Below, piece by piece: positions 1 through 9,023 of a stretch of 64,000 nt of DNA (positions are counted from its first letter, which is position 1; every line of letters begins with the position of its first letter). The stretch comes from Rhodospirillaceae bacterium LM-1 (GTDB lineage Bacteria; Pseudomonadota; Alphaproteobacteria; Rhodospirillales; WMHbin7). Below the pieces are notes generated by a model. That model was not told where the DNA came from, made no database searches, and saw only the letters and a list, made by a program, of their open reading frames with translations. The position numbers and the translations under genes are program-made. Location: NCBI GenBank assembly GCA_902725215.1, contig CACUVI010000027.1, forward strand, positions 111,455 to 175,454, in the 5' to 3' direction.

Positions 1-1
1 T

Positions 2-1162
2 GAAAATCCTGTGCGTCTGGGCGGAAGTCTGCTGGGAGCGCCCGAACCCGCGCAGCCGCAAATCAAGCCGCCCAATCCGTTTGCCAAGGACGATCTGCCC
101 AAGCTGCCCAAGATCGATTGGGGCGACGAAGGCAAGCTGCGCATCGACAGCGAGAAACGCGCCATGCACGAAAACTGGGCGCGTCTGATCAACAGCACGC
201 AGGATTTCGGCGGCATCATCCCCACCTTCAAGCGGCATATCGAAACCAACGGCGATGCCGGGCGGGCCGACGTGGCCGACATGATCGGACGAGTTTCAGA
301 AAGCAATCCCGATCACGCCCGCCTTTTCCAGCGCGAGCTTTCAACGGCGCTGGGCGGCGAGACCATTCCGGCCAGAAAGGCCGGAATGGCGGGCGAGCCG
401 GTATACAATTCTGGCCTGCTGGGTGATGCGAAATCCAATCGCTTCAGCGATCCGGAATTCGAGAAAAGCTATTGGCGCAACGCCGAAGCCTACAAGGCCG
501 ACTTCGAAAGGCGGCAGCGGGAGGTTATGAAAACGGCGGATGAGTCACGGATGAGCCGGGCAGAAGAGGCCTATCCGCCAAGGACCGAACCACCAAATGA
601 TCACAACCAGTCAGGCCATAAGTCAGGCAAGCCTATCGTTAATATTAAGGTGGATAGAATTGCCAACATCAAGTCTGACAAACCAGCCGTCTTTGAAATT
701 GAAGAAAATCCGGATGCTGATGGGACAGCGCCATTTTACCGAGACCACAAAAGGGGCTCGCATGCTGTGTCAGCTTATGGAGCGATTATCGAAGAGGAAG
801 CTAAGAGGCAAGGCGTAGATCCTGATCTGGTCAAATCGATCATGTACATGGAGAATGCTGACGGACATAAATACGGACTTAATGATCTCGCCGACAAAAT
901 TGGCGTTTCAAAATCAGTCATGCCAATGAATATAAGGCCCGATATATGGGGTGAACTTGGTTTAACAAGACAGCAAGCCGAAATGCCGGAAGAGAACATC
1001 CGAGCGTCGGTAGTTTTGATAAGGCGAATTCAAGAACGCGTCGATAATCCAACACCAGAGAAAGTCGGCACTCTATGGAATAATATTTCCAAAGAGAAAA
1101 TTAACGACATTGGAGCACGCGTTGGGGCAATATACCGGGGTAGAAGTTGGGAAAAGCGCTAG
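2..1162 (+). CDS. Polymorphic toxin-like protein with lysozyme-like C-terminus (5' end outside window)
   Basis: The frame is open to the left edge, so the true start is probably upstream; the first internal start is the GTG at 11. The first ~170 residues (to about nt 535) are nearly identical to the front of the protein at 1669-2856, and the two diverge completely afterwards. The C-terminal part (about nt 760-1150) has the look of a lysozyme/lytic transglycosylase fold: a helix ending in YMENADGHKYGLN with a candidate catalytic Glu at nt 851-853, followed by GVSKSVMPMNI and a late GARVGAIYRG helix. The last part is clearly more AT-rich than the shared module, consistent with an exchanged cassette. 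By analogy with polymorphic toxins, the shared part would handle export and the end would cut peptidoglycan. The fold call is by eye; the secretion route is unknown. Confidence 0.55.
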   Translation, partial: ENPVRLGGSLLGAPEPAQPQIKPPNPFAKDDLPKLPKIDWGDEGKLRIDSEKRAMHENWARLINSTQDFGGIIPTFKRHIETNGDAGRADVADMIGRVSESNPDHARLFQRELSTALGGETIPARKAGMAGEPVYNSGLLGDAKSNRFSDPEFEKSYWRNAEAYKADFERRQREVMKTADESRMSRAEEAYPPRTEPPNDHNQSGHKSGKPIVNIKVDRIANIKSDKPAVFEIEENPDADGTAPFYRDHKRGSHAVSAYGAIIEEEAKRQGVDPDLVKSIMYMENADGHKYGLNDLADKIGVSKSVMPMNIRPDIWGELGLTRQQAEMPEENIRASVVLIRRIQERVDNPTPEKVGTLWNNISKEKINDIGARVGAIYRGRSWEKR

Positions 1163-1170
1163 CGCACAAT

Positions 1171-1210
1171 CGTTTAACTCCGGGTCACTCCGGTGAGCCG
1201 GAGTTAAACG
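1171..1210 (+). terminator. Strong hairpin after first toxin gene
   Basis: CGTTTAACTCCGG (1171-1183) pairs perfectly with CCGGAGTTAAACG (1198-1210). After one G-G mismatch the stem continues for four more pairs (1185-1188 with 1193-1196) and closes on a TCCG loop. No T-tract follows, so it may act as an attenuator or RNA-stability element rather than a classical rho-independent terminator. It separates the toxin gene from its putative immunity gene. Confidence 0.45.
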
Positions 1211-1237
1211 TGAACCGTTCTCTAGAGCCGACTTCCA

Positions 1238-1564
1238 ATGCGAATTAATGGATGGGAAGGTATGATTCGTTTTAGACGCATTCTGACCGTTCCGGTAATA
1301 ATTTCATTGGCTGCGGCGCTCTTATTCATCGGTCAGCAGATATACGAAATCGTCGTTGACGCCGCTGTCGATGCCGAATTCTGCGCGAGTCCCCTTAATT
1401 CGGGCGGCATTCTTTTGTCAATACCCTGGGGGACTTCAGGCACGTGCCGTCTAGACCTAGTTGTTGTTTGCCTATGGTTCGGGATGGCATTTGCCATGAC
1501 CCTCCTTGCAGCAATACCGGCCTGGCTTATTGCCTTGCGGCTTTGGACGCTCAAGCTGAAATAA
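1238..1564 (+). CDS. Small membrane protein, putative immunity protein
   Basis: 108 residues with an N-terminal membrane segment (LTVPVIISLAAALLFIG), a central loop with two cysteines (EFCASP and SGTCRLD), and a second membrane segment (LVVVCLWFGMAFAMTLLAAI), ending in a basic tail. That topology would place the loop in the periplasm, where a peptidoglycan-cutting toxin acts. The gene lies directly between two toxin-like genes, the usual place for an immunity gene. The start is uncertain: the ATG at 1238 has no clear ribosome site, and an in-frame ATG at 1262 follows a GGGAAGG that is too close for ideal spacing. I do not recognise a family; the immunity role is inferred from position and topology only. 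Confidence 0.45.
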   Translation: MRINGWEGMIRFRRILTVPVIISLAAALLFIGQQIYEIVVDAAVDAEFCASPLNSGGILLSIPWGTSGTCRLDLVVVCLWFGMAFAMTLLAAIPAWLIALRLWTLKLK

Positions 1565-1668
1565 TGTCTGAATGTAGTCCCTGTCTTGGAAGCGGGAATA
1601 GTTGACAGAATGATCTCAAGGTCAATCCCATCGTCTCGAAACTGGCGCGTGAACATCCTGAAAATCCG

Positions 1669-2856
1669 GTGCGTCTGAGCGGAAGTCTGCTGGGTGCCCC
1701 TGAACCCGCGCAGGCGCCAATCAAACCGCCCAATCCCTTCGCCAAGGACGATTTGCCCAAGCGGCCCAAGATCGATTGGGGCGACGAAGGCAAGCTGCGC
1801 ATCGACAGCGAGAAACGCGCCATGCACGAAAACTGGGCGCGCCTCATCAACAGCACGCAGGATTTCGGCGGCATCATCCCCACCTTCAAGCGGCATATCG
1901 AAACCAACGGCGATGCCGGGCGGGCCGACGTGGCCGACATGATCGGACGAGTTTCGCAGAGTAACCCCGATCACGCCCGCCGTTTCCAGCGCGAGCTTTC
2001 AACGGCGCTGGGCGGCGAGACCATTCCGGCCAGAAAGGCCGGAATGGCGGGCGAGCCGGTGGGCAAGACTGGCCTGCTGGGTGATGCGAAATCCAATCGC
2101 TTCAGCGATCCGGAATTCGAGAAAAGCTATTGGCGCAACGCCGAAGCCTACAAGGCCGACTTTGAAAGACGGCAACGGGAAATTTTGAAAGCGGCCGAAC
2201 TCAAGCCAAAGCGGCCTGAAGATTACGTGAATTACATCAGGCAACCTGATCCGCCCGCGACGGAAAAGCCGAGGCAGGATGTTTTGGGAAAACGCGGCGT
2301 CATTTCGGCCAAACCGGAAAACCCAGCCAATCCCGACCGGGGCAATTTCGCCGACAAGTTGGCAAGGCAACCAAAGAGTGAGACCAAAAAGCCTGCCCCT
2401 GACTTCCATCCGTCGGTAACCATTGAATTTGACGGAAAGGAGCTGAAAGCTGTCGAAAACGGCCAAGTGGTTCAAAGTTGGCCTGCAGTCTCTGGGCGGC
2501 CAGGTTTCCAAACCCCTGATCACCAGGGAGAAAAGAACAGGGGACCTCTTCCAGAAGGAGAATGGGTACTAAGGCAGGGTGGATATCAGCAAATTCCTCA
2601 AGGAGGTGTAGCCAAATGGTATGAAAGAGTGAAAAACTGGAGTGGAGGAGAAGATTCCTGGGGTAAAGAACGTGTTTGGGTTGAGCCTATGCAAGGAACG
2701 GATGCCAAAGGCCGTTCGGGCTTTTCTGTTCACGGAGGAAAAGAACCTGGCTCGGCGGGTTGCATCGACCTGACCGGGCAGATGGGGGTGTTCGCTGGCT
2801 ACTTCCGCAGTCTGGGCAAAGATGTCAAAATCAAGGTGCGCTACTCTAGAGAGTAA
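1669..2856 (+). CDS. Polymorphic toxin-like protein with Tlde1/DUF2778-type L,D-transpeptidase-like C-terminus
   Basis: 395 residues from a GTG start. Residues 1-~170 nearly copy the front module of the upstream toxin-like protein (roughly ten substitutions, e.g. QREL and RKAGMAGEPV kept). Residues ~180-245 are a variable Pro/Lys-rich linker. The C-terminal ~150 residues start at VTIEFDGKEL and contain GPLPEGEW and SVHGGKEPGSAGCIDL, with His355 and Cys365 as the expected catalytic pair. This is the signature of DUF2778/Tlde1, a family including type VI secretion effectors that cut or alter peptidoglycan stem peptides. The frame stays open upstream to a stop at 1603 and encodes residues that may match the first copy, but has no ATG; this copy may be a truncated orphan cassette or use the GTG at 1669. 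Module boundaries are by eye. Confidence 0.65.
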   Translation: MRLSGSLLGAPEPAQAPIKPPNPFAKDDLPKRPKIDWGDEGKLRIDSEKRAMHENWARLINSTQDFGGIIPTFKRHIETNGDAGRADVADMIGRVSQSNPDHARRFQRELSTALGGETIPARKAGMAGEPVGKTGLLGDAKSNRFSDPEFEKSYWRNAEAYKADFERRQREILKAAELKPKRPEDYVNYIRQPDPPATEKPRQDVLGKRGVISAKPENPANPDRGNFADKLARQPKSETKKPAPDFHPSVTIEFDGKELKAVENGQVVQSWPAVSGRPGFQTPDHQGEKNRGPLPEGEWVLRQGGYQQIPQGGVAKWYERVKNWSGGEDSWGKERVWVEPMQGTDAKGRSGFSVHGGKEPGSAGCIDLTGQMGVFAGYFRSLGKDVKIKVRYSRE

Positions 2857-2877
2857 CTATTGTTAGGACAGGCCAAC

Positions 2878-3198
2878 TTGAAAAAGGGCATTGCCTTCGT
2901 GGCTCGCTTCCTCTGGTGGGGAATGGTGGTGGCAGACATATCAATGGCTCTGCTTTATCTGTCTGCCATCCCATTTCCCTATTCTGAAGATCGACAAGTT
3001 CCATTTCCATGCGAACCATGTGGATGGATGTACGAAAGCGAGCAGATATACTCGTTCGCAGCATTTGCTTCCGGCGCCTTGATCCTAGGCGCTGTTTGGT
3101 TTTCGTATCGCCAACGGAGCAGATTGCTTCTGTCTTTTGCCTCGCTCATTGTGACGCCCGCCTTGGTGTTCTACGTGAACATGATCGATCATCTCTGA
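2878..3198 (+). CDS. Small membrane protein, putative immunity protein
   Basis: About 106 residues if started at the TTG at 2878, which has AGGA nine bases upstream; an earlier in-frame TTG at 2860 is possible. It begins with Lys-Lys and a hydrophobic helix (FVARFLWWGMVVADISMALL), has a central loop with CEPC and several acidic/aromatic residues, then two more hydrophobic segments (FAAFASGALILGAVWFSY and LLLSFASLIVTPALVFYV). It starts about 20 bases after the Tlde1-like gene ends, so the two are probably one transcription unit. It has no obvious sequence similarity to the small membrane protein at 1238, as expected if each protects against a different toxin domain. The function is inferred from context. 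Confidence 0.45.
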   Translation: MKKGIAFVARFLWWGMVVADISMALLYLSAIPFPYSEDRQVPFPCEPCGWMYESEQIYSFAAFASGALILGAVWFSYRQRSRLLLSFASLIVTPALVFYVNMIDHL

Positions 3199-3318
3199 TT
3201 CGGTGTAGCTAAAATATAGATGACCTTGAAGCGCAAAATCCTGCTCAGCCTGTTCGCCATCGTCTTCCTGACGGTGGCGGCGTTTTGGAAGATGCGATTG
3301 GAAATTTGCGCCAGCTTG

Positions 3319-4407
3319 TTAGAAGAGGCGTTCAATCGCTTCCCACATCTTCGGCCCGGCCACTTCCATGTCGTGCTGGGCCAGGGCGCGCGTTCGCCCC
3401 GTCTTGCCCATTTCTTCGCGCAAGCCGGGATCGTCTGCCAGCCTGACAAGGGTGCTAGCCATCTCTCCGATGGCGGGGAAGGGGACGCAAATGCCTGCGT
3501 CCTCGCCCACGAAATCGGGGGCGGCGCCAGCACCTTGGAAGCACAGCACCGGCAGGCCCATGGCGGCGGCTTCCACGCAGACCAGCCCCAGCGGCTCCTC
3601 CCTGGAAGCCAGCACGAAAACGTCTGCGGATGCGTAAAGGGCAGGCATGTCCTGAACCTCGCCCAGGAAGACGAGGCAATCTTCAACGCCAGCCAGCTTC
3701 GCTTCGTAAGCTAGGCGGGCGCCGATGCCCGATTCGCTTTCCCTGCCTGCCCAGATGAAACGGGCCTGAAGCCGTGGGGCTTGGCGCTTGACCTCGGCGG
3801 CCAACTGCAAGAACAGGTCTGGCCCCTTGCGCCAGTTCAGGGTTCCTGCGGCCAGCACGGTGAATTCGTCATGCGTGGATTTGGGGCCAGGGCGGGGCAG
3901 ACGCGCGGCGCAGGGCACGCAGGTCAGAAGTTGCGGCGCTATGCAAAAATCCTGCGCCAGTTCCCGCTCGATCGAGGAGGAGGCGGCCACGAACAGGCTG
4001 GCCTGGCGCTTCAGGCGCTCCAGCGCCTCTTGCCCCAGCACATGGCGGATCGAATAGGCCCCTTCCATCACATGCGCCAGGACCGGCAGGCCGGGCTTGG
4101 CCGTCAGGTCCAGAAGCGGGGCCGTGCTGGCCGTGTTGGCAAAGATCAGGTCGAAGGGCTGGGCGCGCAGTTTTTGCAAAGCGGGGGTGGCCTCGGCCAG
4201 GGACTGGGGCGTCATCCGGCCATCCGGCAGGAGGATCGTCGTTTCAGATATCTCATTGAAATCGTTTAACATTGATCCTGGGGCGGCAAACAGCACATGG
4301 GCTTCGGCCAGCCCCTTTGCCTTCAGCCAGGACAGAAAATCGAGCAGAAAAACCGAACTGCCCAGTCGCTCGGCCGTCTCGGCCAGGAACAAGATGCGTT
4401 TCATCAT
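3319..4407 (-). CDS. Family 4 (GT-B) glycosyltransferase
   Basis: 362 residues. The start KRILFLAETAERLGSSVFLL is a typical GT-B N-terminal Rossmann strand plus loop. The C-terminal half has the GT4 pattern: AAGTLNWRKGPDLFLQ, then GEVQDMPALYASADVFVLAS, then EEPLGLVCVEAAAMGLPVL containing the E-x7-E nucleotide-sugar motif. It probably transfers a sugar from a nucleotide donor to a cell-surface glycan or lipid; donor and acceptor cannot be read from the sequence. It is transcribed divergently from proS across 61 bases and has no biosynthetic neighbours. Family assignment is solid; specificity is unknown. Confidence 0.8.
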   Translation of the reverse strand: MMKRILFLAETAERLGSSVFLLDFLSWLKAKGLAEAHVLFAAPGSMLNDFNEISETTILLPDGRMTPQSLAEATPALQKLRAQPFDLIFANTASTAPLLDLTAKPGLPVLAHVMEGAYSIRHVLGQEALERLKRQASLFVAASSSIERELAQDFCIAPQLLTCVPCAARLPRPGPKSTHDEFTVLAAGTLNWRKGPDLFLQLAAEVKRQAPRLQARFIWAGRESESGIGARLAYEAKLAGVEDCLVFLGEVQDMPALYASADVFVLASREEPLGLVCVEAAAMGLPVLCFQGAGAAPDFVGEDAGICVPFPAIGEMASTLVRLADDPGLREEMGKTGRTRALAQHDMEVAGPKMWEAIERLF

Positions 4408-4468
4408 GGCGTCAGTGTAGCTTTCTGGTTAGATTGTCGCCAGTTTTCCAACACGTTCAGGGATTGCC

Positions 4469-5782
4469 ATGCGCCTTAGCCGCTTTTTCATGCCCACCAT
4501 GAAGGATACCCCGTCCGAGGCCCAGATCGCCTCTCACCGTTTGATGCTGCGCGCCGGCATGGTCCGCCAATCGGCGGCGGGCATCTATTCCTGGCTGCCC
4601 ATGGGCCATAAGGTATTGAAGAAAATCGAGGCCATCGTGCGCGAAGAGCAGGATGCGGCCGGGGCGCAGGAACTTTTGATGCCCACCATCCAGCCCGCCG
4701 AACTGTGGAAGGAAAGCGGACGCTACGACGATTACGGCAAGGAGATGCTGCGCATCACCGACCGCCACGAGCGCGAGATGCTGTTTGGCCCCACCAACGA
4801 GGAACTGATCACCGATATCGTGCGCAAGGATATCCGCAGCTATCGCGCCCTTCCCAAAATTCTTTATCACATTCAGTGGAAGTTCAGGGATGAAGTGCGC
4901 CCCCGCTTCGGCGTGATGCGTGGCCGCGAATTCCTGATGAAGGACAGCTATTCCTTCGATCTCGATTACGCGGGCGCCAAGCGTTCCTATGAAACCATGT
5001 TTGTGGCCTATCTGCGCACCTTCGCAAAATTGGGGCTGAAGGCGATTCCGATGGCCGCCGATACCGGCCCGATCGGCGGCGACCTTAGCCACGAATTCAT
5101 CATTCTGGCCGAAACCGGCGAAAGCCAAGTCTATTGCCACAAGGACCTGCTGGACATCGACGTGCTCTCCGAGCCGGTCGATTATGCGGGCGACGTGACG
5201 ACCATGGTCGAGCGCTTCACCTCGCTTTACGCCGCCACCGATGAAAAGCACGATGTGAAACAGGCCGATCTGCTGGGCGACAAGCTGGTGAGCGCGCGTG
5301 GCATCGAGGTGGGCCACATCTTCTATTTCGGCACCAAATATTCGGCTGCTCTGGGGGCGATGGTGCAGGGTCCCGGCGGCGAGAACATCACCATCGAAAT
5401 GGGGTCATACGGAATCGGCGTGTCGCGCTTGGTGGGCGCCATCATCGAGGCGCATCACGATGACGCGGGCATCATTTGGCCCGATAGCGTGGCGCCGTTC
5501 CGCGTGGGACTGGTCAATCTGAAAATGGGCGACGCCGAGTGCGACCGCGTGTGCGGTGAGCTTTACGGCACCATGAACGGCAAGGGCATCGAGGTGCTGT
5601 ATGACGACCGCGACGAGCGGGCAGGCGTCAAGTTCGCCGACATGGACCTGATCGGCCTGCCCTGGCAATTGGTGGCCGGACCCAAGGGGTTGAAGGCGGG
5701 AGTGGTCGAACTGAAACGCCGCGCTACTGGCGAGAAGCACGAGCTGTCTGTCGAATCCGCCCTGGCGCGTCTGGCGGAGTAG
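4469..5782 (+). CDS. proS: Prolyl-tRNA synthetase, short alphaproteobacterial type
   Basis: 437 residues. Attaches proline to tRNA-Pro in the cytoplasm. Class II hallmarks are visible: the N-terminal [25 protein letters not shown] in the ATP/proline site, motif 2 [17 protein letters not shown] (about residue 140 on), and motif 3 around [10 protein letters not shown] (about residue 315), followed by the ~90-residue anticodon-binding domain ([11 protein letters not shown] to the end). The length shows that the ~180-residue editing insert found in the E. coli-type enzyme is missing, the normal form in alphaproteobacteria, where mischarged Ala-tRNA-Pro is cleared by a separate protein. It is followed after 7 bases by lolC and likely cotranscribed. 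Confidence 0.96.
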   Translation: MRLSRFFMPTMKDTPSEAQIASHRLMLRAGMVRQSAAGIYSWLPMGHKVLKKIEAIVREEQDAAGAQELLMPTIQPAELWKESGRYDDYGKEMLRITDRHEREMLFGPTNEELITDIVRKDIRSYRALPKILYHIQWKFRDEVRPRFGVMRGREFLMKDSYSFDLDYAGAKRSYETMFVAYLRTFAKLGLKAIPMAADTGPIGGDLSHEFIILAETGESQVYCHKDLLDIDVLSEPVDYAGDVTTMVERFTSLYAATDEKHDVKQADLLGDKLVSARGIEVGHIFYFGTKYSAALGAMVQGPGGENITIEMGSYGIGVSRLVGAIIEAHHDDAGIIWPDSVAPFRVGLVNLKMGDAECDRVCGELYGTMNGKGIEVLYDDRDERAGVKFADMDLIGLPWQLVAGPKGLKAGVVELKRRATGEKHELSVESALARLAE

Positions 5783-5789
5783 GAAAACC

Positions 5790-7040
5790 ATGATCTTCGG
5801 CGCCTTCGAACGCATGGTGGCCATGCGCTATCTACGCGCACGCCGTCAGGAAGGATTCATCTCGGTCATCGCGGGTTTCTCGCTGCTGGGCATTGGCCTA
5901 GGCGTTGCCACGCTGATCATAGTGATGGCCGTCATGAACGGCTTTCGCGCCGAATTGCTGGGCCGCATCCTGGGGCTGAACGGCCATTTGGGCGTTTACG
6001 GCTATGCCAATCAGTTGACCGATTACGATCGTCTGGCCGATTCGATTCGCAATATCGATGGCATCGTCCATGTCTCGCCGACGTTGGAAGGCCAAGTGAT
6101 GGTGACCGGGCGCAATCATGCGCAGGGAGCTTTGGTGCGCGGCGTGCGCGGCGCCGATCTGTTAAGCCGCGACGTGATCGCCAAGAACTTCAACGGCGAC
6201 ATCAACGCTTTCAACAACAACGAGGGCGTCGTCGTCGGTTCGCGCCTAGCCACCAAGCTGGGGCTGGGCATCGGCGACGTGCTGACCATGATCGCGCCCA
6301 AGGGGCAGGTGACGGCATTCGGCACCGTGCCCCGCATGCGCGGCTATCCCATCGTCGGCACTTTCAATGTCGGCATGTACGAATATGACTCGTCCTACAT
6401 CTTCATGCCGCTTGAGGAATCGCAGGTCTTTTTCCAGACCAAGGAGAAGGACGCCGTCACCCATCTGGAGGTGGTGCTCAGCAATCCCGATCTTGTGCCC
6501 AAGGTGCGCGCGCAAATGGCCGAGCGCATTGGCGATGCGGGCAGCGTTTACGATTGGCAGCAGGCCAATTCCAGCTTCTTCAACGCGGTGCAGGTGGAAC
6601 GCAACGTCATGTTCCTGATTCTGACGCTGATCATCCTGGTTGCCGCCTTCAACATCATTTCCAGCCTGATCATGCTGGTCAAAGACAAGGGCAGGGACAT
6701 CGCGATCCTGCGCACCATGGGGGCGACCCAGGGCATGATCCAGCGCATTTTTCTGCTGTCGGGGGCCAGCGTCGGCGTGACCGGCACCATTCTGGGAGTG
6801 GTACTGGGGCTTTCGTTCGCGCTCAACATCGAAAGCATCCGCCAGTTGCTGCAAAGCCTGACTGGCACCGATCTGTTCTCGGCGGAAATCTATTTCCTGT
6901 CGAAATTGCCGGCCAAGGTCGATTTCGGCGAAGTGGTCCAAGTGGTGCTGATGGCGCTGGGCCTTTCCTTCGCCGCCACCATCTATCCATCCTGGCGCGC
7001 CGCCAAGCTCGATCCGGTCGAGGCGTTGCGCTATGAGTGA
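5790..7040 (+). CDS. lolC: Lipoprotein-releasing ABC transporter permease LolC/LolE
   Basis: 416 residues. Inner-membrane subunit of the Lol system that extracts mature lipoproteins for transfer to the outer membrane. It opens with [31 protein letters not shown], the conserved amphipathic/TM1 region of LolC/E, followed by a ~220-residue periplasmic domain (about 50-270). Three further membrane segments follow: [18 protein letters not shown], a segment around [21 protein letters not shown], and [21 protein letters not shown]. The tail [13 protein letters not shown] is the classic end of the FtsX/MacB permease family. Its end overlaps lolD by 8 bases, so translation is probably coupled. Alphaproteobacteria often have one LolC/E-type subunit, probably acting as a homodimer. 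Confidence 0.94.
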   Translation: MIFGAFERMVAMRYLRARRQEGFISVIAGFSLLGIGLGVATLIIVMAVMNGFRAELLGRILGLNGHLGVYGYANQLTDYDRLADSIRNIDGIVHVSPTLEGQVMVTGRNHAQGALVRGVRGADLLSRDVIAKNFNGDINAFNNNEGVVVGSRLATKLGLGIGDVLTMIAPKGQVTAFGTVPRMRGYPIVGTFNVGMYEYDSSYIFMPLEESQVFFQTKEKDAVTHLEVVLSNPDLVPKVRAQMAERIGDAGSVYDWQQANSSFFNAVQVERNVMFLILTLIILVAAFNIISSLIMLVKDKGRDIAILRTMGATQGMIQRIFLLSGASVGVTGTILGVVLGLSFALNIESIRQLLQSLTGTDLFSAEIYFLSKLPAKVDFGEVVQVVLMALGLSFAATIYPSWRAAKLDPVEALRYE

Positions 7041-7713
7041 GGTGGTGCTGAAACTGTCGGGCATCGTGCGCTCGTTTCATCAGGGGCGCGCCGATCTTCA
7101 GGTCCTGAAGGGCGCCGAAATAGAAGTGAAAAGCGGCGAGATCGTCGCCATGGTGGGGCCGTCTGGTGCTGGCAAGTCCACGCTGCTCCATATCGCCGGG
7201 CTTTTGGAAAAGCCGGACGCGGGCCAGGTCATGCTGGCGGGGCAGGACGCAACGCTTTTGAACGACGACAAGCGCACGGCCATCCGGCGCGCCAGCATGG
7301 GCTTCGTTTATCAGTATCACCATCTGCTGCCGGAATTCTCGGCGCTGGAAAATGTGGTGTTGCCGCAGATGATCGCCGGAGTTTCGAAAGCCAAGGCTTC
7401 GCTGCGCGCGCGCGAATTGCTGGGCCGCATGGGGCTGTCGGGCCGCGAGACGCACCGGCCGGGCCAGCTTTCCGGCGGCGAGCAGCAGCGGGTGGCGATT
7501 TGCCGCGCCTTGGCCAATCGACCGAAATTGCTGTTGGCCGACGAACCGACCGGCAATCTCGATCCCGCCACCGCCGACATCGTGTTTGCGGAACTGCTTA
7601 GCCTTGTGCGCGAGCAGGGCCTAGCGGCGCTGATCGCCACGCACAATCCCGATCTGGCCGCCCGCATGGACAGGCGCGTCAGGTTGAAGGATGGCGCGCT
7701 CGTCCCCGCTTAA
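7033..7713 (+). CDS. lolD: Lipoprotein-releasing ABC transporter ATP-binding protein LolD
   Basis: 226 residues. Cytoplasmic ATPase that powers lipoprotein release with the overlapping lolC product. All ABC motifs are present: Walker [11 protein letters not shown] (about residue 43), Q-loop [17 protein letters not shown], signature LSGGEQQR (about 147), Walker [14 protein letters not shown] (about 166), and the H-loop IATHNPDLA. The [11 protein letters not shown] segment after the Q-loop is typical of LolD/MacB-type ATPases. The stop codon overlaps that of the convergent MFS gene by four bases (TTAA region at 7710-7713), so the two transcripts converge with no spacer. Confidence 0.95.
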   Translation: MSEVVLKLSGIVRSFHQGRADLQVLKGAEIEVKSGEIVAMVGPSGAGKSTLLHIAGLLEKPDAGQVMLAGQDATLLNDDKRTAIRRASMGFVYQYHHLLPEFSALENVVLPQMIAGVSKAKASLRARELLGRMGLSGRETHRPGQLSGGEQQRVAICRALANRPKLLLADEPTGNLDPATADIVFAELLSLVREQGLAALIATHNPDLAARMDRRVRLKDGALVPA

Positions 7714-8879
7714 CTTTTTCGCGATTTCCATACCATCGCCATGCCAGCCAGGGTCACTAGTCCCAATCCGGCATAGGTGGCGGTATAGTTTTGCGTGAAG
7801 CCATAGGCGAAGCTGAACAAAGTAGGGCCGAAAAAGACACCCATGAAGGTGAAGAACAACGTGCCGCCGGTGGCGATGCTGACCTGTTCCTTGGGTACCG
7901 AGCGCGCCACCTCGGCCAAGTAAACGCCGTTCCAGCCGATGGCGGTGAATCCCAGCGTAACAAAGACCGTCTTGACCAGAATCTGCGGCGTGGCGGGGGT
8001 CAGGAAGAAGCAGGCGATAGATCCCAGAATGGCGATGCAGCCGATGATCATCAGCACCTTCTGGCCGTTCTTGATCAGATCGGCCATCCAGCCCCAACTC
8101 ATGCGGCCGACCACGCCGCCAGCCTGCATCATCGCCATCACCAGCCCGGCTTCGATCAGCGAGAAATCGATTTCGTGAACCAGGAAGGTGACCAGGAAAC
8201 TGGCCACGCACATTTGCACGGCGGAATAGAAGAATCCGCAGCCCGACAGCCAGCGCACGCGTTGGTTTTGCCAAGTGACGCTGAGGCCTGCGAATGGATT
8301 GACGTGCAATTTAAGATGCGGTTCGCGGTCGTTGTCCCAGGCCTTGCGCCCGCTTTGCAGCAGAACGGCCAGAAGGGCTAGGCTGGCGGCGGAAACGGCG
8401 AAGGCCCAGCGCCAGCCATAAGCCTCGGTCAGCGGTGGAATGAGCAGCCCGGCCAACATGCCTCCCAGCGGCACAGCCGATTGCTTGATCGAGAAAATCA
8501 GATTGCGCCGATTGGGAGGCGTGTACCGGGTCAGCAAATGCGCTGCCGCCGGATTGGTCAGCCCATAGGCGAAGCCGATGAACAGCGACCCCAGGGCCAA
8601 GCTGGCCAGCCAGGGCAGCAGGGCCAGCAGCAAACCCGCCGCGCCGAAGCCCAAGGCTGCCTGGCTTGAACGCACGGCCCCCCATTTGCGGTCCAGCGTG
8701 CCGCCAATGATTGAAGTCGCCATGGCGCCGCCATAGACGATGCTGACTTGAAGGCCAATCAGCGAGGCGTCGATGCCGAAGGCGGCGGCAATGGTGGGCG
8801 CAATGACGGGGATGGCCAACATGGCCAGCGTGGCCAGGGCTTGCGCTGCGGTGGTGGCGATAAGGACGAGCCAGATCAT
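7710..8879 (-). CDS. Major facilitator superfamily transporter
   Basis: 389 residues, almost entirely hydrophobic, with about 12 predicted membrane helices in two six-helix halves. The MFS signature loop between helices 2 and 3 reads [15 protein letters not shown], and [23 protein letters not shown] lies between helices 4 and 5. The second half contains a related loop, [15 protein letters not shown]. It is probably a proton-driven carrier for a small metabolite, but the substrate cannot be deduced. No regulator or enzyme gene sits beside it; it converges on lolD. Confidence 0.85.
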   Translation of the reverse strand: MIWLVLIATTAAQALATLAMLAIPVIAPTIAAAFGIDASLIGLQVSIVYGGAMATSIIGGTLDRKWGAVRSSQAALGFGAAGLLLALLPWLASLALGSLFIGFAYGLTNPAAAHLLTRYTPPNRRNLIFSIKQSAVPLGGMLAGLLIPPLTEAYGWRWAFAVSAASLALLAVLLQSGRKAWDNDREPHLKLHVNPFAGLSVTWQNQRVRWLSGCGFFYSAVQMCVASFLVTFLVHEIDFSLIEAGLVMAMMQAGGVVGRMSWGWMADLIKNGQKVLMIIGCIAILGSIACFFLTPATPQILVKTVFVTLGFTAIGWNGVYLAEVARSVPKEQVSIATGGTLFFTFMGVFFGPTLFSFAYGFTQNYTATYAGLGLVTLAGMAMVWKSRKS

Positions 8880-8972
8880 GACTTCTGTTTACGGCATTTC
8901 CCTTGGTCTTGCCACTCGGCGCTTTCGCCATGGCCCGATGCAAAAGGCGAATGGCTGAGCGTACCCAACGAA

Positions 8973-9000
8973 AAACCCGGCGGATCACTCCGCCGGGTTT
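8973..9000 (-). terminator. Rho-independent terminator of the liv binding-protein gene
   Basis: Twelve-base perfect inverted repeat AAACCCGGCGGA (8973-8984) / TCCGCCGGGTTT (8989-9000) with a four-base TCAC loop. Read on the minus strand the stem is followed by a run of T (complement of the A run at 8971-8975). It lies 23 bases after the stop of the substrate-binding protein gene. Confidence 0.85.
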
Positions 9001-9023
9001 CGTTTGCGAGATGTCGAAACGGC

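Noticed and set aside
3220-3714. Plus-strand reading frame starting MTLKRKILLSLFAIVFL with a signal-like front
   Set aside because: After ~35 residues it runs antisense through the glycosyltransferase. The front could be a remnant of a small gene, but I see no homology or stop that would make it a gene.
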